Source: DATFVA01 sp963839165 (GTDB lineage: Bacteria > Bacteroidota > Ignavibacteria > Ignavibacteriales > Ignavibacteriaceae). Taken from it: DNA of 64,000 nucleotides. The position numbers were made by a program, and so were the translations under genes. The stretch lies in NCBI GenBank assembly GCA_963839165.1, contig CAWIUG010000005.1, positions 1,116,001 to 1,180,000 on the forward strand, read 5' to 3'. How positions within the stretch are numbered: the stretch's first letter is position 1; every line of letters starts with the position of its first letter. The notes under the pieces were generated by a model. That model had not been told where the DNA came from and made no database searches. It worked only from the letters and a program-made list of their open reading frames with translations. Shown piece after piece: positions 25,538 through 35,227 of the stretch.

Positions 25538-26107
25538 ATGGAATCGACTATTAAATACAACGAAAAAATATTAAAACGGGATACATCCGCACTGCTTCTT
25601 ATCGACATCCAGGAAAAAATACTTCCTGTGATGGATAAACCTGCACAGGTAGTAAATAATAGTCTGAAACTCATCAAAGGATTCAAGATCCTGAATATCC
25701 CCATCTTTTATACAGAACAATATCCAAAAGGACTGGGTAACACATCCGAAACCCTTCTAAAAGAACTTGAAGGATTAAGCGCCGTACAAAAAATGACGTT
25801 CAGCTGTTCCGGAGCCGGGAACCTCTTTCCCCGCCTTAAAGATAATAATGCGCGTCAGATAGTTGTTGCGGGAATTGAGGCGCATGTTTGTGTACAGCAG
25901 ACCATACTCGACCTCCTTGCAAATGATTTCCAGGTAAATGTAGCCGCTGATGCAATATCATCCAGAAATGAATTTGATTACCGCACGGCTCTTGACAGAA
26001 TGAGACACCATGGGGCAGAGATCACCTCAACTGAGGCAATTTTGTTCGAATTGTTGAATGTCTGCGGTACCGATGAATTCAAACAAATATCAAAAATCGT
26101 TAAATAA
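25538..26107 (+). CDS. Isochorismatase-family cysteine hydrolase
   Basis: 189 residues. The family triad is present: D23 in LLLIDIQEK, K85 in AVQKMTFSC and C118 in GIEAHVCVQQT. Members hydrolyse isochorismate, nicotinamide, N-carbamoyl amides or related compounds. The VCVQQT context is that of the YcaC/ribonuclease-like group with unknown substrate. It follows the C39 peptidase by 16 bases and is probably cotranscribed. Confidence 0.9.
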   Translation: MESTIKYNEKILKRDTSALLLIDIQEKILPVMDKPAQVVNNSLKLIKGFKILNIPIFYTEQYPKGLGNTSETLLKELEGLSAVQKMTFSCSGAGNLFPRLKDNNARQIVVAGIEAHVCVQQTILDLLANDFQVNVAADAISSRNEFDYRTALDRMRHHGAEITSTEAILFELLNVCGTDEFKQISKIVK

Positions 26108-26292
26108 TATCGGTATGGTGATCTTACTCGTCTCTGTAAGTGGTTATATAACATAAACTTATTAAGCTTAGCGATCCCGCGGTTTATTTAGTTTCCATAC
26201 AACTTCACATCACCCAAAAATTATTGTTTCATTGCGTAACAGAAATCTCTTTTCATCTCAAAAAGCCACAGTAATAATTTCACAAATTCACT

Positions 26293-26343
26293 GTAAATGT
26301 TACCGAAGTTTTTATCACCAAAAATTCAGTAAGTAACATTTAC
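26293..26343. promoter_or_regulatory. Perfect 11-bp inverted repeat upstream of lipoprotein gene
   Basis: GTAAATGTTAC (26293-26303) and its exact reverse complement GTAACATTTAC (26333-26343), 29 bases apart. The pair lies about 107 bases before the lipoprotein start in a 342-base gap otherwise without features. It could be a pair of operator half-sites or a cruciform. Confidence 0.4.
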
Positions 26344-26449
26344 TAATACGCACGTGGCATAATCATTGGCTTTCCGCATACAAATATCTCAGGCAGAGAA
26401 AAACAAAATGAAAACAAAAAATATAAAAATAATAGAAGGGCGAGAAAAA

Positions 26450-27016
26450 ATGCGGAAGTTATCTTACCTGGCGGCCTTAATGTTACTTTCATTCGTCGGT
26501 TGTATGCAGGAAAGTAATGTAACCGGACCGGTTAACGGAGTTGAAAAAAACCAAGCCAAAACCATTATCATGCTTCCAGATAAAGCTGATATGAGCGTCG
26601 AAGATACATTTACATCTTCACAAACAATTAATGGAATTTCAGGGGGTGAAATACATCTCGTTAAAAGTTACCTTGCATCAAATGGGAAAACTGTCAATAT
26701 TGATTGCAGATTAAATGTACCGGCAAATGGTTCATTTGCTGATTCAAGGGATATTACAATGCAGGTAAGTGACGAGGCAGGGGTAGACTTTTTTCCGTCA
26801 ATGACCTTTAATGAACCAGTTATACTGAACTTCAATATTACTGGTCTTGACTTAAGCGGGGTAAATCCTGATGACGTAGAATTCTTCTATGTAGATCAGA
26901 GCGGAAACCTGGCTCCGACTGTTAATGACGGGGTAACAGTTGATCCAGCTTCAGGTACACTGAAAGTTGTTAATGCACAGCTTCCTCACTTTTCACGCTG
27001 GGCATACGCAAGATAA
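26450..27016 (+). CDS. ZU5-like lipoprotein
   Basis: 188 residues from the ATG at 26450. An earlier in-frame ATG would add a hydrophilic stretch ahead of the signal peptide. The lipobox is LLSFVGC18. The mature part has the ZU5-like order: GGEIHLVKS..., a central strand SRDITMQVSDEAG, FNEPVILNFNITGLDLSG and a final LPHFSRWAYAR. ZU5 domains are beta-sandwich interaction modules. The role is unknown. A terminator follows, so it is monocistronic. Confidence 0.7.
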   Translation: MRKLSYLAALMLLSFVGCMQESNVTGPVNGVEKNQAKTIIMLPDKADMSVEDTFTSSQTINGISGGEIHLVKSYLASNGKTVNIDCRLNVPANGSFADSRDITMQVSDEAGVDFFPSMTFNEPVILNFNITGLDLSGVNPDDVEFFYVDQSGNLAPTVNDGVTVDPASGTLKVVNAQLPHFSRWAYAR

Positions 27017-27036
27017 TTCATATTATTGTGAATCGT

Positions 27037-27073
27037 TGAAAGGATAATGTTATGTTATCCTTTCACGTTTTTT
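27037..27073 (+). terminator. Intrinsic terminator of the lipoprotein gene
   Basis: Perfect 11-bp stem TGAAAGGATAA (27037-27047) with TTATCCTTTCA (27055-27065), a seven-base loop, then CG and six T. Confidence 0.93.
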
Positions 27074-27096
27074 AAAATATTTGAAGACACAGTACA

Positions 27097-28335
27097 GTGG
27101 CAGCAAGACTAAACAAATATTTAACTCTTCAAGAAATCCTGACAGGTTTCTTTTCCGAATCGGATATTTCGGAGCTGAAAAAAAACATTCTAAGGAAAAA
27201 GCTTCGCGAAACGGACAGCACCGTAATCAACCAGTCAGAATGTAAGCAGATCAAAGTCGATCTTTCAGATTCATACCTCAAAGAATTTCAATTCCAGCTG
27301 ATCATAACACTTGCAGAACAAAAACTTGAGAAGATTAAATTTATTGAATTCCTTCTAAGTCTTGGCGATTACGCAATTTCTCTGGGTGAGTACGAATTTG
27401 CAATCGAAACTCATAAAAAAATTATAGCCGAAAGTAAAGCGGAGCCTGCCCTGGCCAACCTGGCGGCTAATGCCTGTTACTCAATCGGAGAAATTTACAG
27501 CAGAGAAGCCAGATGGACCGAATGCTTTGATTATACTAAAAAAGCATTCATTATGTTCAAGAATCATAATGATCTGAAGGGCTGCGCACGCTGTGAGAAT
27601 CTTCTCGGAACTATCTACGGCGAAAGGGGTGATCTTCCGGAAGCCGCAAATCATTTTGAAGAAAGTCTGCGCTATCTTGATGAAAAACGTGATGCGGTAC
27701 TTATAGGACAAATAGAAATTAACCTCGGCATCATAAATAATATTTATAGTAATTACGACCAGGCTCTGTTTTATTATAACCGTGCTCTGGTCAACTTCCA
27801 GCGGCTTAATGATCACCACAAGTTAGCACAGATTAGACATAATCTTGGCATCACCTTTCTTAAGAAAAAAGAATATGCCAGTGCATTAAAAGAGCTTGAT
27901 ATGAGTATTGCCGTATCGTTAAATGACAGCATTTTTTCTGTACTGGGAATTTCATATATCACGAAGGCATTCATTTATGCTCAGATGGAAGATGTGGAAC
28001 TATCCAAAGCCTTTGCCGAAAAGGCAATGGAGATATGTTATAAGACAAACGACAAGCTTTCAGTTGCGGAGATTTATAAGGTCGAAGGTATTATTAAGAG
28101 AGTTCAGAAAAAGTATTCCATTGCTGAGAATTACCTGCTCACAAGTCTGCGTATAAACAGGGAATATAAAAATGAACTCAACTATGCAGAAACATCCCTT
28201 GAGCTTGGAATACTTTATAAAGAATGGAATAAATTCGAAAATGCCAGGGAAAGCTTCAAACAGGCGCTTAAATATTTCAAAAAGATCAGGGCAGTTCACG
28301 AGATTGAAAATATCGAAGCGTTTATTGCCGACTAA
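27097..28335 (+). CDS. Tetratricopeptide repeat protein
   Basis: 412 residues starting at a GTG (27097). The upstream terminator rules out a longer N-terminus. From about residue 85 there are eight or so TPR units, for example ACYSIGEIYSREARWTECFDYTKKA, NLGIINNIYSNYDQALFYYNRAL and TSLELGILYKEWNKFENARESF. No signal peptide, kinase or DNA-binding domain, so it is a cytosolic scaffold or sensor of the type found in adenylate cyclase and LuxR partners. The partner is unknown. Confidence 0.82.
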   Translation: MAARLNKYLTLQEILTGFFSESDISELKKNILRKKLRETDSTVINQSECKQIKVDLSDSYLKEFQFQLIITLAEQKLEKIKFIEFLLSLGDYAISLGEYEFAIETHKKIIAESKAEPALANLAANACYSIGEIYSREARWTECFDYTKKAFIMFKNHNDLKGCARCENLLGTIYGERGDLPEAANHFEESLRYLDEKRDAVLIGQIEINLGIINNIYSNYDQALFYYNRALVNFQRLNDHHKLAQIRHNLGITFLKKKEYASALKELDMSIAVSLNDSIFSVLGISYITKAFIYAQMEDVELSKAFAEKAMEICYKTNDKLSVAEIYKVEGIIKRVQKKYSIAENYLLTSLRINREYKNELNYAETSLELGILYKEWNKFENARESFKQALKYFKKIRAVHEIENIEAFIAD

Positions 28336-28430
28336 CCACCTTAAACCACCTCCACAATTCTTACTATAATAATTCATCGTTTACGAGGATCTACATTTCG
28401 TTCGGATAATCATGCTATAATGAGGAGCTT

Positions 28431-28451
28431 CAGAACATCGCAGATGTTCTA
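28431..28451. repeat. Palindrome GAACATC-GCA-GATGTTC
   Basis: Perfect 7-bp arms (28433-28439 and 28443-28449). The same arms with another 3-base centre occur at 59641-59657. It is located just after the TPR gene and before the convergent mscS gene, and may belong to a REP-like family. Confidence 0.7.
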
Positions 28452-28478
28452 TTGTTGTAGAGATCGATACTTAAAAGA

Positions 28479-29453
28479 TCAATTGTAATCTTCGGGAGAG
28501 ATGAGATTCATACTGAGTAATTCCTTCATCACCAGTTCGGTCATATCGCTCTTAAACTGGAACTCATATCTTATATCCATAACATAAGCCTTCAGCCGCA
28601 TCTTGAGGTAAGCACGCCTGTCCTTGATCTCATTAAAGAATAATACAGTGATGGGCTTATTGAGGTATACATACCTCGATACCTGTGCTGCTTCAATCGC
28701 GATCTGCCTTACTCTTTCTGTCTCGATATCGATGGGGAGATAAATTTCTGCCACAACCTGGCAGTTAGGCTCGCCATAGTTAGAATTGGATACCGACTTA
28801 TTCATCAGCTCACCATTCGGGATAGTGACTGTTGAATCGTCAGGAGTTACTATCTTCGTCGACCTTAATCCTATCTTCATTACCTCGCCGTAATATTCTC
28901 CCAGCTGAATTTTATCCCCCACCTGGAAGGGACGGTCGAACAATATCATTATACCGCCAAAAATGTTCTTGATGATATCCTGAGCAGCAAATCCTACAGC
29001 AATTCCCACCGATGCAGTTACCGCAATAACGGTAGCCACGGGGGGACGGAATATTCCTGCAATTACAATATATATTATTATCATCCATCCGAATATTCTG
29101 ACGATAGGAACCACCCCTTTAATGGTGATCCTGAAGTTGGTGCTCCGCTCGGCGAAGATCTCAAGAATTTTCGTGATTAACCTTATGATGTAAAGTCCTG
29201 CAACAAAGAAAATTATTGCCCATATGACTTTACCTACGGAAATAACTTCGAGGATGGAAGGAGGCTGCAGCTGATTAATGATGTCTAATGATGAATCCCG
29301 TTTCGCTTGAGAACGTACCGTATCGGCTGAAATTGAAGAATCAGATGAAACAATAATTGAGTCAAGGGAATGAGTTGGCGAATTCTGAGCATAAGCAGGA
29401 GGATTAATGACCGCCATGAACATAATAAAAGTTATAATCGCTTTAAGTTTCAT
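28479..29453 (-). CDS. MscS-family mechanosensitive channel (with signal peptide)
   Basis: 324 residues. After a signal peptide (to about 22) and a Ser-rich stretch come three membrane helices. The pore helix and MscS beta domain follow: VTASVGIAVGFAAQDIIKNIFGGIMILFDRPFQVGDKIQLGEYYGEVMKIGLRSTKIVTPD. The C-terminal alpha-beta domain is complete. This is the classical small MscS form that opens under membrane tension. It follows the 1012-residue protein by 5 bases and is probably cotranscribed with it. Confidence 0.9.
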   Translation of the reverse strand: MKLKAIITFIMFMAVINPPAYAQNSPTHSLDSIIVSSDSSISADTVRSQAKRDSSLDIINQLQPPSILEVISVGKVIWAIIFFVAGLYIIRLITKILEIFAERSTNFRITIKGVVPIVRIFGWMIIIYIVIAGIFRPPVATVIAVTASVGIAVGFAAQDIIKNIFGGIMILFDRPFQVGDKIQLGEYYGEVMKIGLRSTKIVTPDDSTVTIPNGELMNKSVSNSNYGEPNCQVVAEIYLPIDIETERVRQIAIEAAQVSRYVYLNKPITVLFFNEIKDRRAYLKMRLKAYVMDIRYEFQFKSDMTELVMKELLSMNLISPEDYN

Positions 29454-29458
29454 ATTTT

Positions 29459-32400
29459 TTAATGTAAAATATTTTTGGTCTGCAGGAGACTAACAGTCTG
29501 CCTGTAGAGTAATGGATTTATTGCAAATCTGCCGTTCGTTCTTACTACTATGCCGTCATCAGCAAGCAGCAGAAGGTTGAGCCTGCTCTTTTCTTCGGCC
29601 TGGTTAAAGATAACAGAATGCTGCTTTGCAGTGAGACCATCATGTATCAGCAGTGCATAAAGACTAAATATCTTCTCATCTGCAAGTCCCTGCAGAAATG
29701 AAAAATCCAGTCCCTCCAGTGAACCAATAACAATGGTATCATTTTTAACTTCTATTGTAGAACTCATCCAGAAAAACAGTGATATGCTCAGGTTGCTTCT
29801 GGCAAATTTATTAAGTTCAGAAAAATATTTCTCCTTCAGGTATTTCTGCTTTTCCGGATCGCTCAGCTTCTGATAATTCCTGCTTTGAAGATCCTCGCCA
29901 GAAGGTTCAAATTTTATTTTATACCCGCTGACTCTGTGTCGCTTCATAATTATGTCAACAATCTGTTCATCCGTAAAGGGAAGCAGTCTGATGATATATG
30001 AGAAATAATCGCTTATGTTTATAACTCTTTCCAGGTAGTTCCAGGCGTATAAATTTGAGGAGACGATCCAGAAAACATTTTTATTTGTTGCCGAAACAAT
30101 CTGGAAGAAGTTCCTGAAGGATGCAAAGCCGCCTATTTTGCGCTGAAACAGATGATGGATATTCTCGAGTATAACGATCCTTTTATTCCCGCTTGAATTT
30201 AAGAAATGAGAAATTTCCGGGGGCTCTCGAAATACAGTACCGAATGTTTTACTGAAAAACTTCAAAAAACTCTCTTCACATTCTATAATCTCATCAAGAT
30301 CTACCCTCATTACTTCCTGTTCAACAGTTATATTTTTTAGAAGAAAATTCAGAGTTGTGGTGATACCGCCTCCCTTTTCTCCTATAAGAGCGGCGGGAGC
30401 GTAATGACCTTTTTTCCAGTTTTCAAATGCCCGTTTTAGCTTATTCATCTCAACTTCCCTGGATTCATAAAACCTTTCATCCTCAAGAGGTTCAATCCTG
30501 AAAAGTCTCTGGTAAACGTAAGGAAGCTTATTTACAGCATTCTCTGTTTCTGTTAAAAAATCAGATATTTCAGTGGATATCTTCGCCCGCTTCGTTTCAA
30601 GTCCGAACTTTTTCCTGATGTTTTTATAAAGACTTCCGGTACTTACAAAAGCCTGCTTAAAAAAGCCGATTACACCCGGGATAAAATCTTTAACTGACTG
30701 CAGAGTCTTAGCGCGGAATTGAACTGTTTTTTCGATCGCTTTGGCCTTAGCAACCCGCAGCCTTATCTCGGTAATATTATCGGTATCGGTGAGACTTAAT
30801 ATCTTTTTATTATAAGAAGCTATTGATTCGGAGGAAGTTCTTATGATGGTTTCATGAACCTCGAATAGCTGTGATTTTATTTCATCAGTTTTGGATATTG
30901 CCCTCTGGAGACCTTCGGAGGCGATTGAGGCCGGATTCATTTCCTGGTTCACATCATGGGAGGAAGTATCTGTTGAAGCAACAGCCGACTCCAGGTTGAA
31001 GTCGGCAATTTTATCAACGTCCCTCAAACTATTCTGAATCTCATCCAGAGTTTCAATAACAGAGGCTTTGAGTTTGTGTGTTTCTCTGAGGAAATCGGGA
31101 AGAATTTCAAACCTTATCAGTTCACCGGGTTTGATGTATTCAATCTCGGAATGCTTTATCTGTCTATCATAAACAGTAGTATTTACAATAGCCCTTTTTT
31201 CTAATGTACTTTCAATATTTTTTTTCAGGTTCAGTTCAAGTTCATCAACGGTTTCAGGGATACCCACGCTTAATAAGAGTTCAGCCGCCGCATCGATCAG
31301 CCCGCCATTCAGCGATTTGTACAGAGCCGACTTTTCCCTCAGAAGCGCATCTCTGAACCCGGCAGAATCCTTCTGCTGCTCAAGTCTGTTCCTGCTGCTT
31401 AAGAGAACTCTCTTTATTTCATCCAGGGAAGGTACGGCGTTCCCGATAATCTTCCGCCGGATCTCCCCTTCAAGAGAATATAATTCCTGCACTTCAAGAA
31501 TTTCATTCAGATAGATGTCTTTATTTAACTTCCAGTCCTCCAGCAGGGTATAAAAAGTATTGTTCCATCCCGAGGCCAGCTGCCTGTATTTTTCCTCAGC
31601 ATTCTTTTCCGAACTGAGTACTTTCTTTTTGTTGTATCGCCGGGAAGGAAATTCGAGTGTTCCGGCTTTCATATATGTATCGTCAAGCCGGCTGAATACT
31701 TCATCAAGATTTTCTGATGTCCTCTTCCCGATGCTCTCTTTCATCTTCTGCATCTGTTTCAGAAGAGAATTTATTTCCTTATCAAACAGACTTACTTCGT
31801 CATCATCCGGAATAAAACTGACCAGATCAGTAAGTTGAAGTTCAGCCGTAAAGTGCTTATTTATTTTCTCTTCACTCTTCCAGGCTGACTGGCAGGATGA
31901 CGCAATCTCCCTGTTTAATTCATTAATGAGATCAAAGGACTTCAATAATAAGGCGTCCCTGATAATAAGCTGAAATAAATTGCGGAAGTTAATTTTTCTC
32001 TTCCATACTTTTAACGATCTATCAGGATTGCGAAACAGCTTTCTGAAAAGATTTGATGTCCTTTGAGGTGAGGTTGTTATAAAATAGCCTGTTATTTTAA
32101 CTATCTTGATACTTTTTACGATAACTGAGTCACCCACAAGCAGTTTAAATCGTTCCTTATCCTGTTCCTCTATTCTTTTCCGGTCAGTCAGTTTAATGAA
32201 TTCTTCATAATTCTGAACCAGCTCGGGAAATTCCTCTTTATAGCCTGGTACGTTTCTGTTGGGAGTTCTCTTTTCCAGCAGCTCCAGAAGAGAGGAATTA
32301 TATTTTTCTACGTTTTTATAAAAACGGGGCTTATCGTCTTTAAGATCTTTAAGGTCGATTATGTGCGCCATAACCATATCCCTGACAGAACTGATGAAGT

Positions 32401-32497
32401 GAATTTGTTCGTCAACTCTTTGATCCAGCCTGCTTACCAGGGAAGAATCGATGAACTCCTCGATCTGTTCTCTGATTACAACAAATTCATCTTTCAT
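29459..32497 (-). CDS. Large coiled-coil protein with degenerate P-loop ATPase domain, MscS-linked
   Basis: 1012 residues. The first 690 are helical with many predicted coiled coils and no membrane segment. The ATPase-like domain starts near 700: ALIGEKGGGITTT aligns with Walker A (GxxGxGKT) but Ile replaces the Lys, and RIVILENIHHLF takes the place of Walker B with Glu-Asn instead of Asp-Glu. After it come STAND-like elements (VFWIVSSNLYAWNYL, LLPFTDEQIVDIIM) and a winged-helix-like C-terminus. Nucleotide hydrolysis is therefore doubtful. It precedes one MscS gene and is divergent from a second, so a part in channel control is plausible. No known family. Confidence 0.75.
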   Translation of the reverse strand: MKDEFVVIREQIEEFIDSSLVSRLDQRVDEQIHFISSVRDMVMAHIIDLKDLKDDKPRFYKNVEKYNSSLLELLEKRTPNRNVPGYKEEFPELVQNYEEFIKLTDRKRIEEQDKERFKLLVGDSVIVKSIKIVKITGYFITTSPQRTSNLFRKLFRNPDRSLKVWKRKINFRNLFQLIIRDALLLKSFDLINELNREIASSCQSAWKSEEKINKHFTAELQLTDLVSFIPDDDEVSLFDKEINSLLKQMQKMKESIGKRTSENLDEVFSRLDDTYMKAGTLEFPSRRYNKKKVLSSEKNAEEKYRQLASGWNNTFYTLLEDWKLNKDIYLNEILEVQELYSLEGEIRRKIIGNAVPSLDEIKRVLLSSRNRLEQQKDSAGFRDALLREKSALYKSLNGGLIDAAAELLLSVGIPETVDELELNLKKNIESTLEKRAIVNTTVYDRQIKHSEIEYIKPGELIRFEILPDFLRETHKLKASVIETLDEIQNSLRDVDKIADFNLESAVASTDTSSHDVNQEMNPASIASEGLQRAISKTDEIKSQLFEVHETIIRTSSESIASYNKKILSLTDTDNITEIRLRVAKAKAIEKTVQFRAKTLQSVKDFIPGVIGFFKQAFVSTGSLYKNIRKKFGLETKRAKISTEISDFLTETENAVNKLPYVYQRLFRIEPLEDERFYESREVEMNKLKRAFENWKKGHYAPAALIGEKGGGITTTLNFLLKNITVEQEVMRVDLDEIIECEESFLKFFSKTFGTVFREPPEISHFLNSSGNKRIVILENIHHLFQRKIGGFASFRNFFQIVSATNKNVFWIVSSNLYAWNYLERVINISDYFSYIIRLLPFTDEQIVDIIMKRHRVSGYKIKFEPSGEDLQSRNYQKLSDPEKQKYLKEKYFSELNKFARSNLSISLFFWMSSTIEVKNDTIVIGSLEGLDFSFLQGLADEKIFSLYALLIHDGLTAKQHSVIFNQAEEKSRLNLLLLADDGIVVRTNGRFAINPLLYRQTVSLLQTKNILH

Positions 32498-32614
32498 TTA
32501 AGGCATTTTATTATGAGGGATTACAGCAATATAATTAATTTCGATAAAACCCGGAAAAGCCAATTTCCGGTAATGTTAGCCAGGACAAAGTAACCATTAA
32601 AAAAATTCTTAAGA

Positions 32615-33547
32615 TTGTTACATTCTAAAACATCCAGGATTCAAATGCAGGATTTCTTTGTACGTCTTTATAATGACCCTCTCTGGGGTAGAATATTGAT
32701 AACATTGGCCGGGATCTTTATCCTTTTCATTATAAACAGGATTGTCAAAAGGACGCTGGTTGGTCAGATTAAGGATAATGAGACAAGGTATAAGCTGAAG
32801 AAAACTGTAAGCTTTGTTATTTATGTAACCGCTATCTTGTTCATTTCGATAGTGTATTCCGATAAGCTAAGCGGATTAACTGTAGCGCTCGGGGTTGCGG
32901 GTGCTGGTATTGCTTTTGCTCTTCAGGAGGTAATTACAAGTGTTGCGGGCTGGCTCGCCGTCTCTGTGGGTAGGTTTTACAGATCGGGCGACAGGGTTGA
33001 GCTCGGTGGAATAAAAGGCGATGTCATCGATATAGGAATTCTTCGCACAACGCTGATGGAATGCGGGGAATGGGTCAATGGCGATCTGTATAGCGGAAGG
33101 GTTGTAAGAGTTGCCAACAGCTTTGTATTTAAGGAACCGGTGTTTAATTATTCGGGAGAATTCCCCTTTCTCTGGGATGAAATTATGATCCCGATCAGGT
33201 ACGGTTGTGATCATCAATTTGTTAAGAATACACTCCATACAATAACCGTAGGACTGCTTGGCGAGTATGCAGATGAGGCTAAGGCTGCATGGCATGAACT
33301 TGTGAGGAGGTACAGGATAGAAAATGCCTCGGTTGATCCCATGGTTACTATGACTGCAAATGATAACTGGATGGAATTTACAATCAGGTATGTTGTGGAT
33401 TATAAAAAAAGAAGATCAACAAAAGATGTACTCTTTTCCCGGATCCTGGATGAGGTTAATAAATCAGAAGGTAAAATTATGCTGGCTTCAGCAACCTTTG
33501 AAATAGTCCCTACATCAGCATTAAAAATTGAATCCCGCCGAAAGTAA
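32615..33547 (+). CDS. Second MscS-family mechanosensitive channel
   Basis: 310 residues by the first ATG. Met11 (MQDFF, 32645) is an equally good start. Three or four helices, then the pore and beta domain: LGVAGAGIAFALQEVITSVAGWLAVSVGRFYRSGDRVELGGIKGDVIDIGILRTTLMECG. The C-terminal cytoplasmic domain is present and unlike the first MscS in having a longer linker (GEWVNGDLYSGRVVRVANSFVFKEPV). It is transcribed away from the 1012-residue protein (118 bases between starts). Confidence 0.9.
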   Translation: MLHSKTSRIQMQDFFVRLYNDPLWGRILITLAGIFILFIINRIVKRTLVGQIKDNETRYKLKKTVSFVIYVTAILFISIVYSDKLSGLTVALGVAGAGIAFALQEVITSVAGWLAVSVGRFYRSGDRVELGGIKGDVIDIGILRTTLMECGEWVNGDLYSGRVVRVANSFVFKEPVFNYSGEFPFLWDEIMIPIRYGCDHQFVKNTLHTITVGLLGEYADEAKAAWHELVRRYRIENASVDPMVTMTANDNWMEFTIRYVVDYKKRRSTKDVLFSRILDEVNKSEGKIMLASATFEIVPTSALKIESRRK

Positions 33548-35083
33548 TTACTTCTTCAATACGATTTCGTAGAGATCGCTTCGCCTGTCTTTCCAGTTAA
33601 GCGTACTCCCGCTGAAACGGTGACGCTTTACCAGTTCCATATCTATGTCGTGTATAATTACAGTCTCTATATTCGGAGTGCATTCGGCTGCTACCGCATC
33701 CCGTGAGAATTGGAAATCAGAGGGGGTATATATGCCCGACTGTGCATACTGGATATCCATATTCTCAACAAAGGGAAGATTGCCCACGTTGCCGGCAATA
33801 GCAGCATAGACACCATTTTCAATACACCTCGCCTGTGCACAGTAGCGTACACGCAGGTATCCATACCTCTCATCCGTACAGAAAGGCACAAATATTAGTT
33901 CAGCACCTTTTTGAGTAGCAATCCTTGAAAGTTCCGGGAATTCAATGTCATAGCAGATCTGAATATTTATCTTCCCCCTGTCGGTATCAAAAACTTCTAT
34001 TTTATCCCCGGGTTTTACTCCCCACCATTTTCTCTCGTTGGGAGTAATATGAATTTTGTACTGTTTCTCAATCGAACCGTCTCTTCTGAAAAGATAGGCG
34101 ATGTTGTATATGTCGTCACCTTCCCTGGTGTAGTGTGAGCCGCCGATAATATTAATATTATGTTTTATTGAAAGTTTATTGAACAGATCAAGGTACTTTG
34201 GGGTAAGGTCCGCAAGTGTTCTAACAGCTATTCCCGGCCGTTCATTGGGGAGGTAAGAGAGAAGCTGAAGTGTAAAGATTTCTGGGAAAAGTATAAAGTC
34301 GCTTTTGTAACCCGAGGCTACATCAACAAAATACTCGCACTGTCTTTCGAATTCCCTGAAGTTTTTCAGGCTCCTCATCTGGTACTGCACAACGCAGATC
34401 CTGACCTTTTTGGAGGTAACATATCTTTTGGCCTGCTTCGGAACATAATCAAGGTTCGGCCATTCAAGCAAGGTCGCCTGGCCTGCCGACTCAGTATCAG
34501 ATTTCAAATATGTAGGCATTATCCGCTTTAGGACAAATCCGTTCGAAAGCTGCGCGGTCAATACCTGGTCATAAAGCTCTTTGCTTATCACTCTGTCGAC
34601 ATATTCGCGGGCGGTCATCTTCGATTTTTGCTTATAATACCCGGGTATCCTTCCGCCTATAACAATACTCCTGAGATTATACTTCCGAGCGATTTGTTTT
34701 CTTTCATCGTAGAGCCTGCGCGATAATCTCATCCCACGGAAATCAGGATGTACCATAATTTCAATTCCGTATAATGTATCTCCTTCAGGATTGTGGTTTG
34801 TTATATAACCATTATCACTTATCCGCTGCCAACTGTCGTAATCTTCATGAAGATCAAAATCTACAATCAGGCTGTTTGATGAAGCAATGATCCTGTCGTC
34901 ATACTCAATACAGATCTGGCCTTCAGGAAAGATCTCAAGTTGACTTTTAAGCTGCTCGGGGTTCCATGTGGGCATCCCCGGGAAAGATAATTCCTGTAGT
35001 TCCACAAGCTGGTCATAATCTTCAACCTTCAGCTGTCTTACGCTTATCTTCTTAGCGAATTTCTTCAGATCAATTTTTTTCAT
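33548..35083 (-). CDS. Fused GNAT acetyltransferase and carbon-nitrogen hydrolase
   Basis: 511 residues. Residues about 15-205 are a GNAT domain (HPDFRGMRLSRRLYDERK for acetyl-CoA). Residues 225-511 are a nitrilase-superfamily domain with Glu in FILFPEIFT, Lys in YKIHITPNE and Cys near 374 in INIQICYDIEFPELSR. This bifunctional architecture is known across bacteria, but its substrate is not established. The stop meets the stop of the second mscS gene, so they are convergent and nearly touching. Confidence 0.92.
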   Translation of the reverse strand: MKKIDLKKFAKKISVRQLKVEDYDQLVELQELSFPGMPTWNPEQLKSQLEIFPEGQICIEYDDRIIASSNSLIVDFDLHEDYDSWQRISDNGYITNHNPEGDTLYGIEIMVHPDFRGMRLSRRLYDERKQIARKYNLRSIVIGGRIPGYYKQKSKMTAREYVDRVISKELYDQVLTAQLSNGFVLKRIMPTYLKSDTESAGQATLLEWPNLDYVPKQAKRYVTSKKVRICVVQYQMRSLKNFREFERQCEYFVDVASGYKSDFILFPEIFTLQLLSYLPNERPGIAVRTLADLTPKYLDLFNKLSIKHNINIIGGSHYTREGDDIYNIAYLFRRDGSIEKQYKIHITPNERKWWGVKPGDKIEVFDTDRGKINIQICYDIEFPELSRIATQKGAELIFVPFCTDERYGYLRVRYCAQARCIENGVYAAIAGNVGNLPFVENMDIQYAQSGIYTPSDFQFSRDAVAAECTPNIETVIIHDIDMELVKRHRFSGSTLNWKDRRSDLYEIVLKK

Positions 35084-35227
35084 TAAAATACACTCCTATT
35101 TCGATATAAAATTCCTTATAGTTTGCCAAGGTTGATGTTACGATTTGTCTCTTACGGTATGGATTGTATATAAATAATAAAATTTACACTAAAATCAAAT
35201 TCCCCTAATCACCTATATTTTAAGGGC

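Noticed and set aside
23518..26107. Ribosomally made peptide (RiPP) gene cluster
   Set aside because: No precursor peptide gene, leader motif or ABC exporter seen near the ATP-grasp and C39-like genes.
26354..26370. TGGCATAATCATTGGC as a sigma-54 promoter
   Set aside because: There are 11 and not 10 bases between GG and GC, and no activator is linked to the lipoprotein gene.
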